Of a DNA stretch of 64,000 nt, positions 37,118 through 48,760 are shown one piece after another. The position numbers and the translations under genes were made by a program. Position 1 is the stretch's first letter; each line of letters begins with the position of its first letter. Under the pieces are notes generated by a model. The model ran no database searches and had not been told where the DNA came from. It saw only the letters and a program-made list of their open reading frames with translations. The stretch comes from Enoplosus armatus (lineage: Eukaryota; Chordata; Actinopteri; Centrarchiformes; Enoplosidae): contig NC_092180.1 in the NCBI RefSeq assembly GCF_043641665.1, positions 30,699,445 through 30,763,444 of the forward strand, in the 5' to 3' direction.

Positions 37118-37995
37118 TTACGACAGAAAGTGTGTCGGCCCACAAATTATCGTCCCTGATGTGTGGAGTTTGGGCTGTCCTGGAGTCGATGGGGAACTCG
37201 TTCCATCATTGTGGAGCCAGGACAGCAAACAGTCTTGATTTTGCTGAGCGGTAGCTGGGCCCCCCTCACAGTGAGGGAGTAGCAAGCTCATTGGCAGTAG
37301 CCAGTGTAGTAGATGGGCGGGGGTGTACGACCATGTACTGGATGTAGGAGGGGCCTGAGCCATTTGCAGCACGATAGGCAAGTACCTGTGTCTTGAATCT
37401 GACTCGGGCAGCCACCAGCAGCCAGCGCAGGGTGCTGAGGAGCGGTGTGGGAGAACTTGCTGCATTCTGGATGAGCCTGATGACCTGTTCTCAACTGGAA
37501 CCGGTTCTCGATTCCCATCTCCAGAGGGTGGGCTGCCCTTGCAGTGTAGAGTTCCTCTGTGATGGCAAGGAGGGCAGTCTCAGTTGAGTGGCCTGCCTCG
37601 AAACCAGACCGGTGGATGTCACGGAGGTTGTTCCGGTGGAGATACGCAGACAGTTGAGTGAAGACAGCGCGCTTTGGGTTTTAGTTTTTAAAACTACCAG
37701 TCGTCCAAGAGGTGTTGATGAGGTGGGGTGAGGAAAGGAAGGACGTCAGGAGCAATAGACTGAAGAAGGTGAGAGGGGACGGATCAAGGAGGGTAGAGAA
37801 GATAGAAAAGAGTTTTTTGATTGCTAGAAAGGGCTTTTAGCTGCAGATAAGGACGCGCAGAGAGAGAGGAGGGAAGAGATTGATAGGCGGTCCTCGGAAT
37901 GCTTGGATTTCCACCATTTTCTTCCAGCTGCCTGTAGGGTGGTTCAGTCAGCATGCACTGAGTCAGACAACCACAGAGCTGGAGGGGGGAGGACA
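37118..37995 (-). pseudogene. L2-type LINE relic with an internal deletion
   Basis: Minus strand, from high to low coordinate: LWLSDSVHAD and KWWKSKHSEDRL (endonuclease-RT linker, about 37980-37880). Then QLSAYLHRNNLRDIHRSGFE and AGHSTETALLAITEEL (RT start, about 37650-37540). Then, with no palm motifs in between, the C-terminal block FKTQVLAYRAANGSGPSYIQ, a later SRLFAVLAPQWWNE-like block (about 37400-37190) and the end near 37120. The whole catalytic core, including YADD, is missing, so the relic arose through an internal deletion. This corresponds to the common teleost text gcaagtacctgtgtcttgaa on the + strand. Confidence 0.8.
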
Positions 37996-38004
37996 GAGAG
38001 AGAG

Positions 38005-38786
38005 AGTCCAGAGAATAATACATTTATTCATAGAGTGCGTCTCAGGGTACTCAAAGACGCTTTAAAGTCAACTTAAAATGGTCATAAAAGGCAACGTGCT
38101 GAAAACATAAACCACACATTAAAAGCAGTTCTGTGTTTTTTGGACAGATCTTGTGCAGTCTCTGATGGGTTTGGGGAGAGAGCTTCAGAGGGAGGGGGCC
38201 GCCGTGGAGGAGGCTCTGTCACCCCAGGTCCAGCGTTTGGTCCTAAGTGGTGGAGACAGGAGGTTGACATCAGAGGAGCGGAGGTTGCGGGAAGCAGCGT
38301 GGTTGGTGGTGGAGCAGATCCGTGAGGGACGAGGGGGGCCTGGTTATGGAGGGTACTTTATGAGTGAGGAGAGGGACTTTGAATTGGATCCGCTGTGGGA
38401 CAGGTGTTCTGGACGGCAGAGTTCTGGATATACTGGAGTTTATTCGGGACTTTGGATGCCATAAAGAATGCCGTTGCAGTAGTCAATTCTGGATGTGATG
38501 AATGCATGAATCAAAGTTTTGGTGGCAGAGAAGGAGAGTGATGGGCGGAGACGAGCTATGTTTTTTAAGTGGAAAAAGAGAGGATGTTGGCTTGCATCCA
38601 TGATTTAATTTCAGTGAGGCCGTTGGTCAGAGTGGAGTAGATCGCAGTGGTGATGGGTTTAGTGGAGATGTAGCGTTGGACATCATCGGTGTAGCAGTGG
38701 AAGTGGAGGCCATGACGACGAGTGACGTTCGGGGGAGCATGTAGAGGATGAACAGGAGAGGGCCAAGCACCGAACCCTGGGTGAGA
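38005..38786 (-). pseudogene. Second L2-type LINE relic, 5'-truncated at the RT B motif
   Basis: The minus strand begins at 38786 with GSVLGPLLFILYMLPR, then SWMQAN and [28 protein letters not shown] text in shifting frames. It continues as the typical 3' region whose + strand reads ggcttgcatccatgatttaa, gaatgccgttgcagtagtca, gaggctctgtcaccccaggt and ttggatccgctgtgggacag. The 3' tail on the minus strand ends as taaagcgtctttgag...actctatgaataaatg. Absence of everything 5' of the B motif is the usual result of incomplete reverse transcription during insertion. Confidence 0.8.
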
Positions 38787-39870
38787 AGCTGACGGAGATG
38801 CAGGTGGATGCCCCCCTCGTGTCCTGGATTGTCAACTACCTGACTGGCAGACCACAGTATGTGCGCTTACAACACTGTGTGTCAGACAGAGTGGTCAGCA
38901 ACACCGGGGCCCCGCAGGGGACTGTCCTCTCCCCCTTCCTCTTCACCGTCTACATCACGGACTTCAGCTACTGCACAGAGACCTGCCATCTTCAGAAGGT
39001 TTCTGACGACTCAGCAATAGCTGGATGTATCAGCAAAGGTGATGAGGAGGAGTACAGGGCTGCTGTGGACAACTTTGTCAAAGACAAAGGAGCTGACTGT
39101 TGATCTGAGGAGGACCAAGGCGCAGATGACCCCTGTTTCCATCCAGGGGGTCAGTGTGGACATTGTAGAGGATTACAAGTACCTGGGAGTCCACATAGAC
39201 AATAAACTGGACTGGGTAAAGAACACTAATGCCCTCTACAGGAAGGGCCAGAGCCGTCTCTATTTTCTGAGGCGGCTGAGGTCCTTCAACATCTGCCGGA
39301 CTATGCTGAGGATGTTTTATGAGTCTGTAGTGGCCAGTGACGTTGTGGGGGTGGAGCTGGACTCTCTGACGGTGGTGTCAGAGAGGAGGATGCTGTCCAA
39401 GCTGGGGGTCATCTTGGACAATGTCTCACATCCTCTCCATGACGTACTGGTCAGGCACAAGAGCACCTTCAGTGGGGGAGACTCATTCCTCCCAAATGTA
39501 CAACGGAGCGCCACAGGAAATCATTCCTGCCTGTGGCCATCAGACTGTTCAACTCCTCCCTCTGAGTGTCAGACACTGGACCTGCTCCTTCACATACTAC
39601 CTCACTATTACTTACTTATTCTTAAATGTGCAATACATACAAATATATATAGAGAGACATACATATTCATTGCTGTTGTATATATTTGTACTTTTATTTT
39701 TCACTTAAATATTGTAAATGTGTATATTTTTATTTCTTATCTTTATATTTTGTACATACTTTTATTTCTAAATTTATGCTGCTTTCTACTCTTGAATGGG
39801 AGCACCGGTACTGTACAATACTGTACAATATGTCACCATCTGAAGCTGTCACCTCCAACAAGGAGTGATT
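38787..39870 (+). pseudogene. Rex1/L2-type LINE relic, 5'-truncated, with internal deletion
   Basis: The + strand opens mid-RT with VDAPLVSWIVNYLTGRPQYV, then GAPQGTVLSPFLFTVYITDF (motif B) and SDDSAIAG (the motif C position, YADD replaced by VSDD). A frameshift follows, then VEDYKYLGVHIDNKLDW, ALYRKGQSRLYFLRRLRSFN, MLRMFYESVVAS joined directly to DVVGVELDSLTVVSERRMLS, and HPLHDVLVRHKSTFS. About 30 codons normally lie between VVAS and DVVGVELDSL, so that piece is deleted. An A/T-rich 3' region follows to about 39870. Its 5' end abuts the 5' end of the minus-strand L2 relic at 38786. Confidence 0.85.
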
Positions 39871-40184
39871 GGTTAATTAGCAATACAATTACCCTGGTGG
39901 TGATGGCAATATATGACGATATATAAACTTGTTTCCACTGACAGCTCAAAGACAAACCACAGCTATACAGATCAGGGGAGAGGTGGGGTTTCTAAAAGAC
40001 TGAGGTCCTTAACCCTGCACTGGTTTTAGGTTTGCTCAACGGAAAAAGAGTGGAGCAGGAGACTAGCCCTGATTACAGTCAACTCCACAAAACAAGAACA
40101 GCATACTAAATTACTTGTTAACCAACATCAACAGACAAGAGAAGTGCCTATATATATATATATATATATAAATAAATAGGTTTT

Positions 40185-40290
40185 GTCGCCATCGGTGTGT
40201 GAGTGTGTGAGTGAACGGGTGAATGAGACTTAGCTGTAAAGCGCTTTGGGAACCGCGAGGTCGAGAAGCGCTATGTGAGTGAGATCATTT
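40185..40290 (+). repeat. LINE/SINE 3'-tail fragment
   Basis: Reads gtgagtgaacgggtgaatga, ttagctgtaaagcgctttgg, then gagaagcgctatgtgag, the '...taaagcgctttgggg...aaagcgctatataaat' tail common to teleost RTE/L2-type elements. An (AT)n run precedes it at 40150-40171. Confidence 0.65.
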
Positions 40291-41384
40291 CTACATTTCG
40301 ACTGCATTAGTTGGTATTGCGTTTTCATTATTGCAAGCGTCCGTGTCGGGCGTCTGCCACGACACACATACTCGTATACGCAATTGTTCATGCATGAGCA
40401 CACGCATGTTTACTCACTGCCATGACTACAATTACCGCTGCTAATCTGTCAGCCCTTCAGCAGCCCTCCTTCCCAAACGAATTCAACCTGGAAAGCCCCA
40501 CGCCCTGGCTAATCCAACTCTCTGGCATTTACATTTAGAATGCTTTTGGTTTATCAAATCATCCCAACATTGTGGTGAATTCACTTTCCCTAAATCCCCT
40601 TTGGAGGGGAGATTAAAACGATGGAGCAAGGCAGGTCAGGGGGAAAATAAAAGCAAATTGAAAGGTGCTCATTTGTCAGCTTGGCTGCTTTCATGGGAGC
40701 CTTATTGTGTCAGAATGTAATTAGCGCTCCTCAGACAATGTTTTTTTTCGAGTGGCTGCGGTGGTCTCTGTAATTCCGGGGGGGGGGGGGGCATTCACTG
40801 TGCCAATGGGACACGTAGGCCGGGTCAAAGCCTAATGCTTTTCTTTGTACAGCCCATCTACTGTCCCCGCAAACCTAATCATCTAGATATAATTATGGAC
40901 ATCCAATACTGAAAATGGCTCGGCGTGAATGCTCTTGTAAGAATGCAGGTGGCTTATGATCTGTTTCTTATGCTGTCAGTTTCTCACTGCACTTCTCAAA
41001 CACACACACACACAGACACACACACACACACACACACACTATGCTAAGCTGCTGCAGGGTAATGGACGGACCAGGAGAAATTAGAGGTGTCAGTGTGGTG
41101 CTAAACACCAGGCAGTAAGAGAGCCATTCCAATTTAGCGAGCACAGTGAGGCCTCTGAAGTGCTGCTGCACTGTGGGGGGGGAGGGGGGGATTACGTGCA
41201 TGTGTGTGTGTGTGGATTTAAAACCCATATCCATATCTGAATGAAACTGTGAATGATTATAATAACTCTCTTTGTTTTTGGAGGATTGGAGGGCAGAGGC
41301 ATGCTGTCCCTTCCCAAGGGCCTCCTGTTGGCTGCTGAAGCCCTTAACTCTTCATCAGTTTATCTGGATAACCATTTGTTGATA
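40291..41384. other. Non-coding stretch
   Basis: I see no gene. It includes a poly(G) tract (40779-40791) and a CA array (about 41000-41040). The segments 40680-40750 and 40860-40960 are non-repetitive and A/T-rich. Confidence 0.5.
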
Positions 41385-41540
41385 ATTCAGTTCCATTTTA
41401 TTTATATGGCACCAAATCACAAGAGCAGGTCTAGACCGACTCTTTATGATGTTGTTGCAGAGACCCAACAGTTCCCACCATGAGCAAGCACTTTGGAGAC
41501 AGCGGCAAGGAAACCTAGCACAGTATCTTTCCTGGAGTCT
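41385..41540 (+). repeat. 'aaatcacaac' family repeat
   Basis: Reads ttccattttatttatatggc, accaaatcacaagagcaggt, ctagaccgactctttatgat then acccaacagttcccaccatg and agcggcaaggaaacc. It matches 7495-7645 in order and orientation but lacks the stretch between 'aaatcacaa' and 'gagcagg'. Confidence 0.75.
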
Positions 41541-42755
41541 ATTAAGGGCTACTGAGAGAGGCGGCTCTTACTTTAGAAAAGACTGGATTGGTGTCCGCCG
41601 TGCCACTGAGATCACGTCAAGTCAGGTTAAAGCGCTCAATGAAGAGACCGAAGTGCGCAACATGAAACTGTCAAGAGAGACAGAGGCGGAAAAGAGCCGG
41701 ACAAAGCCGTCACCACAAGACGATCAAAGGGTGTTTAACATGCAATGGAACATGAACACAGGAAAAGCCCAGCCTTTGGTCGGAAATGTAAGTTACGCCA
41801 AAAAAACCCAAACATTTTGCCAAGCTGTGCAAATCACAGGGCGTCACAAGGTGAATGCGGGCTGCAGCGACATGTTCATTGGCGCAGATGAAGTGCATCA
41901 AAACCTGTTGACAAGGCAGAGATGGAGGACGATGATTGGAAGAAGATCTGACACTGGACACTCAACTCGCCGGACGTCAGAGGGAAACTGAGCGAAGCCA
42001 CCCGCGAGCTAGTTAGCATGTTGCGGTCGTAAGCCTGATCTGGAAGCTGAGCTGTGGCTGTGACAACAGACATCAGCAGCCAAGATCCTCCCGTGGCTCC
42101 GAGTCTCCAGGAGGAACATGCATTCACACTCAACACAGATTGAGGTTATGTCACACGTTATATGTTCCAAACTGTCTGTGTCTGTGTTTGCAAGAGAAAA
42201 TATAACGCCGTTGGTATTGTAAGATACGAAGGGCCTCATGCATATAAGAAAAAAATGTCCTCGATTTGTTCTTGTTTTATTAGTACCCATTGATTTCTCT
42301 TATGTAAGAGAAAACCTCACGAGTGGTCGAGAGCGCGTTTACCAAGATAAGAAAAAAAAGCATCTTGTTCTCACGGTCCACAGGCCGCTTGTCCAACGCA
42401 AGGAAACACAGATGCATCGCTGCTGGGGGGGCCTGAGTCCCTGATGTGCCCGGCAGTGGACCACTGTGTCGGGGGCTTCAGAGACGGATGCACCTGGAGC
42501 GCCATCGCTGTCAAGTGGAGCGTCTGACTGGACACCTGTCAGTGCCACCATCTCCCTGTATGTCTGCCTGTGAGACCGCCACCTCCTCCGTGCGTTTTTT
42601 TTTTTTTTTTTGGCTTCCATTTTCATGTCAAACCATTTTCTTTTAATTTCATTTACTGTGCAGCATCACGAATGTTTCGCCATTGCCGGGGTTTTTTTTT
42701 CATGCTCCTGTAACGCCAGTTCTGACGCTCTGGAAAAATCACATGTTTGCTTTGT
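41541..42755. other. Non-coding stretch with one long unsupported frame
   Basis: The 181-codon frame 41446-41991 starts inside the repeat above and shows no recognised domain. I treat it as chance. The rest is unremarkable; a T-run lies at 42595-42612. Confidence 0.45.
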
Positions 42756-43048
42756 TTAACCCTTGTATTATATTTGTTTCTCCCCCCTTATTTTGGTGTT
42801 CCCGGTCAAATTTGACCGGTCTGGTTTAACTGCTCTTACATTAACACAAAAAACACAATTCAAACATAATCATCACCAAATTTTATTTAACAGCTTTTCA
42901 TGCTGTAAATAATGTCTCCAACTAATGGTGAACATGAATAACTGCAGTGAATATACAAAGAATAGACACTGTAAATTAGGGGTTATAATAATAATCAAAA
43001 CAGAGACCAAATTCACAGAACATCAGAAAATCAACATGAATAGTCATC

Positions 43049-43050
<2 letters not shown>

Positions 43051-43083
<33 letters not shown>
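43051..43083. repeat. (TG)n microsatellite inside the piggyBac element
   Basis: About 16 perfect TG units, just downstream of the coding remnant for the cysteine-rich domain. Confidence 0.95.
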
Positions 43084-43084
<1 letters not shown>

Positions 43085-43380
43085 CACACACAGGAGTGGC
43101 ATAGTACAATTAGGTTGGAGTGTGCCTTGCAAACATAGGCATCACATTTGTAGCATGTCAGTCTTGTTTTATTGTCTCTCGGGGCACGGAGCTTGCATCT
43201 CTTCCTCTTTTGCCCCTGTCCTTGTTGGGGGGGAACAAACACCTAATTGTTTAGTTTGAAATGTGTAAATCTTTATATATGGGGCCTTTGAACAGGTATG
43301 ATACATTGTTTGGTCTCCTGTGGGGGGATGGACACATAAGCACGAGAAAGAGACAGGTTCCCATAAATGACACCTAATTC

Positions 43381-43425
43381 TTCAGTGTGGTTCACGTGGG
43401 GGAATATATGTGTGTGTGTGTGTGA

Positions 43426-43459
<34 letters not shown>

Positions 43460-43550
43460 CAGAGAGAGAGACACAGAGAGTGTGTGTGGGGGGGCACACT
43501 AAGTCTTCAGTGTGGTGGTTCACGTGGGGGAATATATGTGTGTGTGTGAG
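43381..43550. repeat. Two copies of a microsatellite-bearing unit
   Basis: cttcagtgtggttcacgtgg, ggaatatatgtgtgtg occurs at 43381 and again at about 43504 (with a 3-base tgg insertion), each followed by a TG array. The unit length is about 123 bases. Confidence 0.85.
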
Positions 43551-43819
43551 TGTGCATGGGGACGTTTTCCATCTTATAGATGAACATAATCTAGTATTAC
43601 CCATTCATTTCCTATGCCGGTCACACCACAGGTGTTACAAAGTTGATTAGACCACTCAAAATTCAATGAAAGTGGTGGTCAGTTATTTTACACGTTCAAA
43701 TGCCTAGTGTGGAGGATATCATAAGGCCTTGAGGCAATCAGAGGAAAAATAAAAATGTTATGATTTTATGAAGTTGTAAATCGGTCAGATTTGACCCAAA
43801 CACCACAGAAGGGTGAAGT

Positions 43820-46214
43820 TTATTTAACAGTACATTCATTTCACTTCTGATGATGTTCTTGGACGCGCCTTCCAAATTCATGATCAAGCGGCGATTCATC
43901 ATCCAGCGCGCCAGATTTGGATAATTAAGAACGTTTGGTGCATCTGGAGTCGACTTCTCTCATTTATGTTTTTTTCTCTTGACAGGAAATGAAGAGAAAA
44001 TATGGGAGAAATTTAAGAGAATGTTGCTGCATGAGGCCCAATGTAAGCATGCAGTGCAAGATGGTAAGATGTTTTTGGTTTAGTCCATTGTTACTGAAAT
44101 GTAAGAAGGGCGAGAGAAAAGGTCTTATGTAGAGGCATTATTTAGGTAATTACCAGACACCTGAAGACACCTGAAGAAGGGGGGATGTAATGTATTGTGT
44201 GAGTGTAGAGATGGTCAGTCTGCTGCTCCGTCTAATATTTAATATTCCAGCATGACCTTTTTTCCCACGTGGGTCCATGTAGCACTAACGATGCAAGAAG
44301 ACAGTCTCAGACCGGAAAAAAAAAAACTGTCCAAACAATAAGGAAGTTGGTTCCTTTGCCATAACTCAGCGTGAACTCAAATGTTTTTTTTATTTACATC
44401 ACAACAACATGCGCTTCATCACAGTGTCGCCCACCGGCCTGAGCTGAAGGAGAAGCAAAGAACATCAAAAATAAACAAATGATATAAAAAGGGAACATTG
44501 TTCTTTTACGCTGCAAAGATCTCAGAAAGGACACATTTAACACACATTTACTCCCACTATCCCTCGGTTACTATTTGGTGTAGGTAAATCCACTTCCGAT
44601 GTGTTCTACATGGAAAGGTCAGGAACCCTCCAATCCAATGTCCAAATCCTCTGCTTTAAAACTGTACTAATCTCTTTGGCTAAACATGATCAGAACTGTG
44701 TATTATTATTATTTTTTTTGAAAAACTCAAAAAGCAAAGCATGTAAGTCCCTTCTGTCAATTTGCACTTAACGCCAAAGGCAATTTAGCAGGATCAACTT
44801 TGTTCACAACATGAGGGACCAAATGAACCGAAGCGCAGCTGAGAAAGCGACCTTCGTCTCTCTGCATCAAAGTGATAAGTGTGGGTCTCAGACCGTGTGG
44901 GCGCCTCCACCTGTTTTGGTTCGTGTATATGCAGCTGTGCAAAGAGGGCAAACAGCTGAGCCAATCACACTGAAGCATGGCAACGGCGAGCTCAACGAAC
45001 GGAAAGACGTTTCTCCAGGAAATCGGCGCGACCTGAACGCACAGGACCACATGTTATATTAAAAACTGTTTGGTGAAGCCATTTATATGATCAACAGTTC
45101 AGACTGAATGAGCAGTGTTACCCTGTAAAAAGTTTTACCCCACCTTGGGAGTATTTCATAGACTGCAATGCATGTGTAAAGACACATCAGCACCAGGCCC
45201 CAACACAGTGTCGTGCCCCGGCTCAACCATCTACCACCCCTTCTCTGGCAACGTACCAACAGTAATGCCCTGAAAAGAGGGGATGATGGCGATGGACATT
45301 TTCCGAGATGCCTCTTACATCATTGAGACGGCTGGTTCCAGATGGAGGATTAAAAGTGACCATGAGGCCTGCGAAAGACACTGCATCGTGTGGGGATTTG
45401 AAGGAGGGGTGGATAGTTCCCCCTAATATGTTACACTACATTATCAGTGGTTCTTATACAGGTGGCAATTTAGTCAATCTTTTTATGTGAATCAGTTTGT
45501 TCATTTTCCAAATGCATATCAGCTTAACCGCGATTATATCTTGGGCATTAATATAACTATTTTTCATTGAATCTAAAAACAAAACGCTTTTCAAGCACTT
45601 TGTAATTTTGACTTTTTCCTAACACGTCTCTTAACATAATGCGGACAATAACAGATTGTTACTTGTCAGGACGCGTTAATTACGTGAGCTCAACATCAGC
45701 TTGGGTGCTGGTTTCCTGGCGGGAGGGGTGCACAACGGGACAGTCTCAGCGTAGGAGCCTGAGACAAGTCAGGGATCAGATATCAAGTCACGACAGAGGG
45801 GGCTAATGAAGCTTATAATTCTTGCTCTACAGATCCATCATTGAGATTAAGGACTGTGCCCTTCATTATGGTTTTAGGTGGCTCTGAAAAGAGCCTTTGT
45901 GTTTTGTTTTTTTTTAGATTAGGGCTGGAAGGAGATTAGGATGTTGGGCTCTATGGATGTCTGCCAAGCCACTGCACCAGCTGGAGAGGAAAAGTAGGTT
46001 GTTAAATTCTCTCTCACTGCCATTGCCTCATTGGTGGCATTTTTGCTGCCCAGACTGGCACTTTTGTTGCACTGCTGTATATGGCCCTAGAGACCGCTTT
46101 ACATTTACTTTGCTGTGGAGAATGTGTTTTGTCTAAATAGCCTCAGCTGGCTCCTGGAACCGTCTAAAAGGTAGCCAGGAGATCGCATGATACTCGAGGA
46201 TCATCCATCGTGTG
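43820..46214. other. Non-coding stretch
   Basis: No gene and no recognised repeat. The frames at 44811-45062 overlap on both strands and lack domains. Confidence 0.5.
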
Positions 46215-46485
46215 TTAAATAGGGCTGAACAATTAATCAAAATGTTCTCGACATCGCAATATGGCCAAGTGCAATATCCAATCTTTTGAGGAATAGGTAA
46301 AATGTGTCACAACAAACCATTACAAATGAAGCATTGTGGTGCTGCAGAGATGCGCTGGCCTACAAATCATATTCTTCAGGCGTAAGGGAACATGCTTGTT
46401 TGGAACCCCAGCGAAAATCACCTCATCATCATTTTCATTTTTTTTTTCAGTGAAAATGAAATGTAAATATTACCATTCCCACTAA
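46215..46485 (+). repeat. Teleost 'gggctgaacaattaatc' dispersed repeat
   Basis: Reads agggctgaacaattaatcaa, atcgcaatatggccaagtgc, gcagagatgcgctggcctac, aatcatattcttcaggcgta and acatgcttgtttggaacccc. The opening words are typical of a common teleost repeat. Confidence 0.7.
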
Positions 46486-46489
46486 AATC

Positions 46490-46885
46490 GTGACTCATAT
46501 TCAAGCACCAACCTTCAGGTCTGAAAAGGGAAGCCAATGTGGAAATGCCTTAAACTTGCATTCTTTCTAAAGGCCAGCAGGGGGGCGACTCCACTGGTTG
46601 CAAAAGTCAGATTGTATATAAGTCTATGAGAAAATTACCCTACTTCTCACTTGATTTATTGCCTCAGTAAACATTTTCCTAATGACTTTATGGTCTCTAT
46701 CGCTAGTTTCAAGTCTTATTCACTACAGCATGGTGTACATTTTTCATTTATGGGCCCATTTAGAGTAAAATAGGTGATAAAGCATTCCATGCTTTAGAGT
46801 GGGGCTACCTTGTGATTGACAAGTCGTTGCCACGGCGATTATTAGATAAACAATGTCACCAGTGCATAATAAGGGGTGGCGATGA
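46490..46885 (+). repeat. Teleost 'ggcgactccactggttgcaa' dispersed repeat
   Basis: Reads ggcgactccactggttgcaa, ttgtatataagtctatgaga, ccctacttctcacttgattt, gcctcagtaaacattttcct, tggtctctatcgctagtttc and ctaccttgtgattgacaagt. It is near full-length by my recollection of the family. Confidence 0.8.
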
Positions 46886-46984
46886 CATCAGTATGATGGG
46901 AATGTAGGGCACGTGGATGAATTATAAATTATAGTTATGTGTAAAGTTCTTTGTAAGTTGAAAAAGAATTTGAAGATCCAGTTA

Positions 46985-47830
46985 CACAGGGTTGAGTTAA
47001 GTCCCAGGTCTCCGAGCTTTGTGACGAGTCTGGAGGGGGATGATTGTGATAAACGCTGAGCTGTAGTATTTAAACATCGTTCCCCCTCCTGATGTCCAGG
47101 TGGGCGAGGGCAGTGTGGGTGAGGTGATTTAAAGGCGTCGCCTGGGGATCTGGTGGAGTGGTACGCAAACTGCAGCGGTCAGGGTTAGTGAGGAAGTGAT
47201 GAAGTCCTTGACGAGCCTCTTAAAGCACTTCATCAATATGGAGGTCAGAGAATAGTTTGCCAGTAGTCATTTAGGTAGCTGGGGTGAGTTTCTTTGGAAG
47301 GTTTCTTATTCCCTGTAGGAGTAACGGATGAGGCGAGGTTGAAGATCTCTGTGAACAGCGGTGCCAGCTGGTCAGTGCAGGCTCTGAAAACATGTCCAGA
47401 TATTCTGTCCACTCCTGTTGCTTTCCTACTGTTCACTTTCCTGAAGCTCCCCCTCACGTCATGCACTGAGACAGTGACTGCGTGCCCCTCTTTCGTCAGG
47501 GCTCCTACCCTTGAAGAGTGCATGGAAGGTGTGGTTTCCTTCCCGTTGCGTCACTTAACCTCCTTCACTGATCTACAGACGTTGTATGATTCAGCTTTGG
47601 ATTCATCCATGTTCCCAGCTGCAATCCCTGCGGTGTATGCAGTTTTGCGGGTGGATGGTGTGATCAACCCAAGGCTTCTGATTGGGAAAGGTCCTGATGG
47701 TCACCTTAGGAACAATATCATCCAATAATTTTCCAACACATCCCACAACAGAGTCTGTAAACACATTGATGTCATGATCAGAGCTGCACCTAAACATGTC
47801 CCAGTCTGCATCACAAAGATCTTCACCTAC
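46985..47830 (-). pseudogene. Rex1/L2-type LINE relic, linker and RT start
   Basis: Minus strand, from high coordinate: DWDMFRCSSDHDINVFTDSV (endonuclease-RT linker, about 47830-47750), VTIRTFPNQKPWVDHTI, then VRGSFRKVNSRKATGVDRIS and ACTDQLAPLFTEIFNLASSV (about 47450-47350), SYLNDYWQTIL, a short gap, and FITIIP-type text preceded by SPGDA...HLTHTALAHLDI, the palm A region with the catalytic D lost, near 47080-47000. Stops and shifts occur at about 47540-47600 and 47240. Nothing remains past motif A. Confidence 0.8.
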
Positions 47831-48639
47831 AGATGTTTTCCCTGGCAGTAGTGGGTCTCCAAAGACAAAGGTACCTAGTGCTCAACCTTCATTACTCCCT
47901 CCAAAGGCCTCCAACTGTCCTGTCCAGCAAGGGAGGTGCCTCCATCCAGGGTATGCCCAGCTCTCTGTACTTTACTGGAGTATGACCGGAGAGTACCTTT
48001 CGATCCTCAAGCACACGGTGACAGTTCTGGCCAGCAGGGAAGGTGCCTGTTGCCTATAGAGGACCTTAATACACATTGTGCATCCAATAGATCTTCTTGG
48101 TCCCTCTGTAGTCCCAGAGGGAGACTGCAGGGAAATACCATTCCCCAGTTCCTTAAGCACCTGCAGTACACAGTACCACATCCTTCCATTCTTTCCCCCA
48201 TTCTTTGAAGCCCATCATTTGTCTTACAGAGATCCCCAACACTGTCACCAGAGGTTCTCCAGTGATATCCGGTGTGGCGTTGAAGGCCTTGAAGAGTGGG
48301 AAAAATCTTCCAATTCTGGCTACTTGGAACCCATCTTACATCCAATGTGCCAGAGTTCTCTACTTCAGTTCTGTCCAAGTGTTGCCAGTGTTTGATTGTT
48401 TATAGTGTATTATGTTTTCATTGTGTGTTTAAATGTTGTGCCCACACCACAGAGCAATGTCCCTTTGAGATTTAATCAACTTAATCAACTCAAACAATCA
48501 TCAGAACATCGGAACTCGTCCTCTAGCCACCATTCATATTTCATGGCAGTCTATGGTAATTGTTGATATGTCTTGTTCTGGAAGCATCTCCTTGCATTCT
48601 CTTAAACATTTTCTATCTTTTTATCTTATTACCCTGTGT
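47831..48639. other. Unrecognised stretch next to the LINE relic
   Basis: Overlapping frames of 87-123 codons occur on both strands (47796-48405). None shows a domain I recognise, and frames change along the segment. It may be another decayed element or a processed pseudogene. Confidence 0.4.
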
Positions 48640-48760
48640 TTCCCTTGCTGGCTAATAATAATATTGTTTTACCTTTATTGTATTTTTTTTATCCTGTAAA
48701 GCACTTTGAATTGCCTCAGTGTATGAAATGTGCTATACAAATGAAGTTGCCTTGCCATAG
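48640..48760 (+). repeat. LINE/SINE 3' tail
   Basis: Reads atcctgtaaagcactttgaa, ttgcctcagtgtatgaaatg then tgctatacaaatgaagttgc, the '...taaagcactttg...gtgctatacaaataaa' tail of teleost L2-type elements, on the + strand. Confidence 0.7.

Larger units (their letters stand above)
42756..43819 (-). mobile_element. Shortened piggyBac-type DNA transposon
   Basis: At 42756 the sequence reads ttaacccttgtattatattt, i.e. a TTAA followed by the CCC(T) terminus of piggyBac elements, with ggtcaaatttgaccgg inside. At the far end (about 43775-43819) it reads ggtcagatttgacccaaaca then cacagaagggtgaa, the inverted counterpart with the outer TTAA mutated to TGAA-like text. In between, the minus strand (about 43225-43100) encodes KRKRCKLRAPRDNKTRLTCY then KCDAYVCKAHSNLIVLCHSC, the C-terminal cysteine-rich zinc domain of piggyBac transposases. 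The DDD catalytic core is missing, so this is an internally deleted copy of about 1.06 kb. Confidence 0.8.

Noticed and set aside
41446..41991. 181-codon frame with ATG, the longest apart from LINE pieces
   Set aside because: It begins inside a dispersed repeat and shows no domain; composition is not coding-like.
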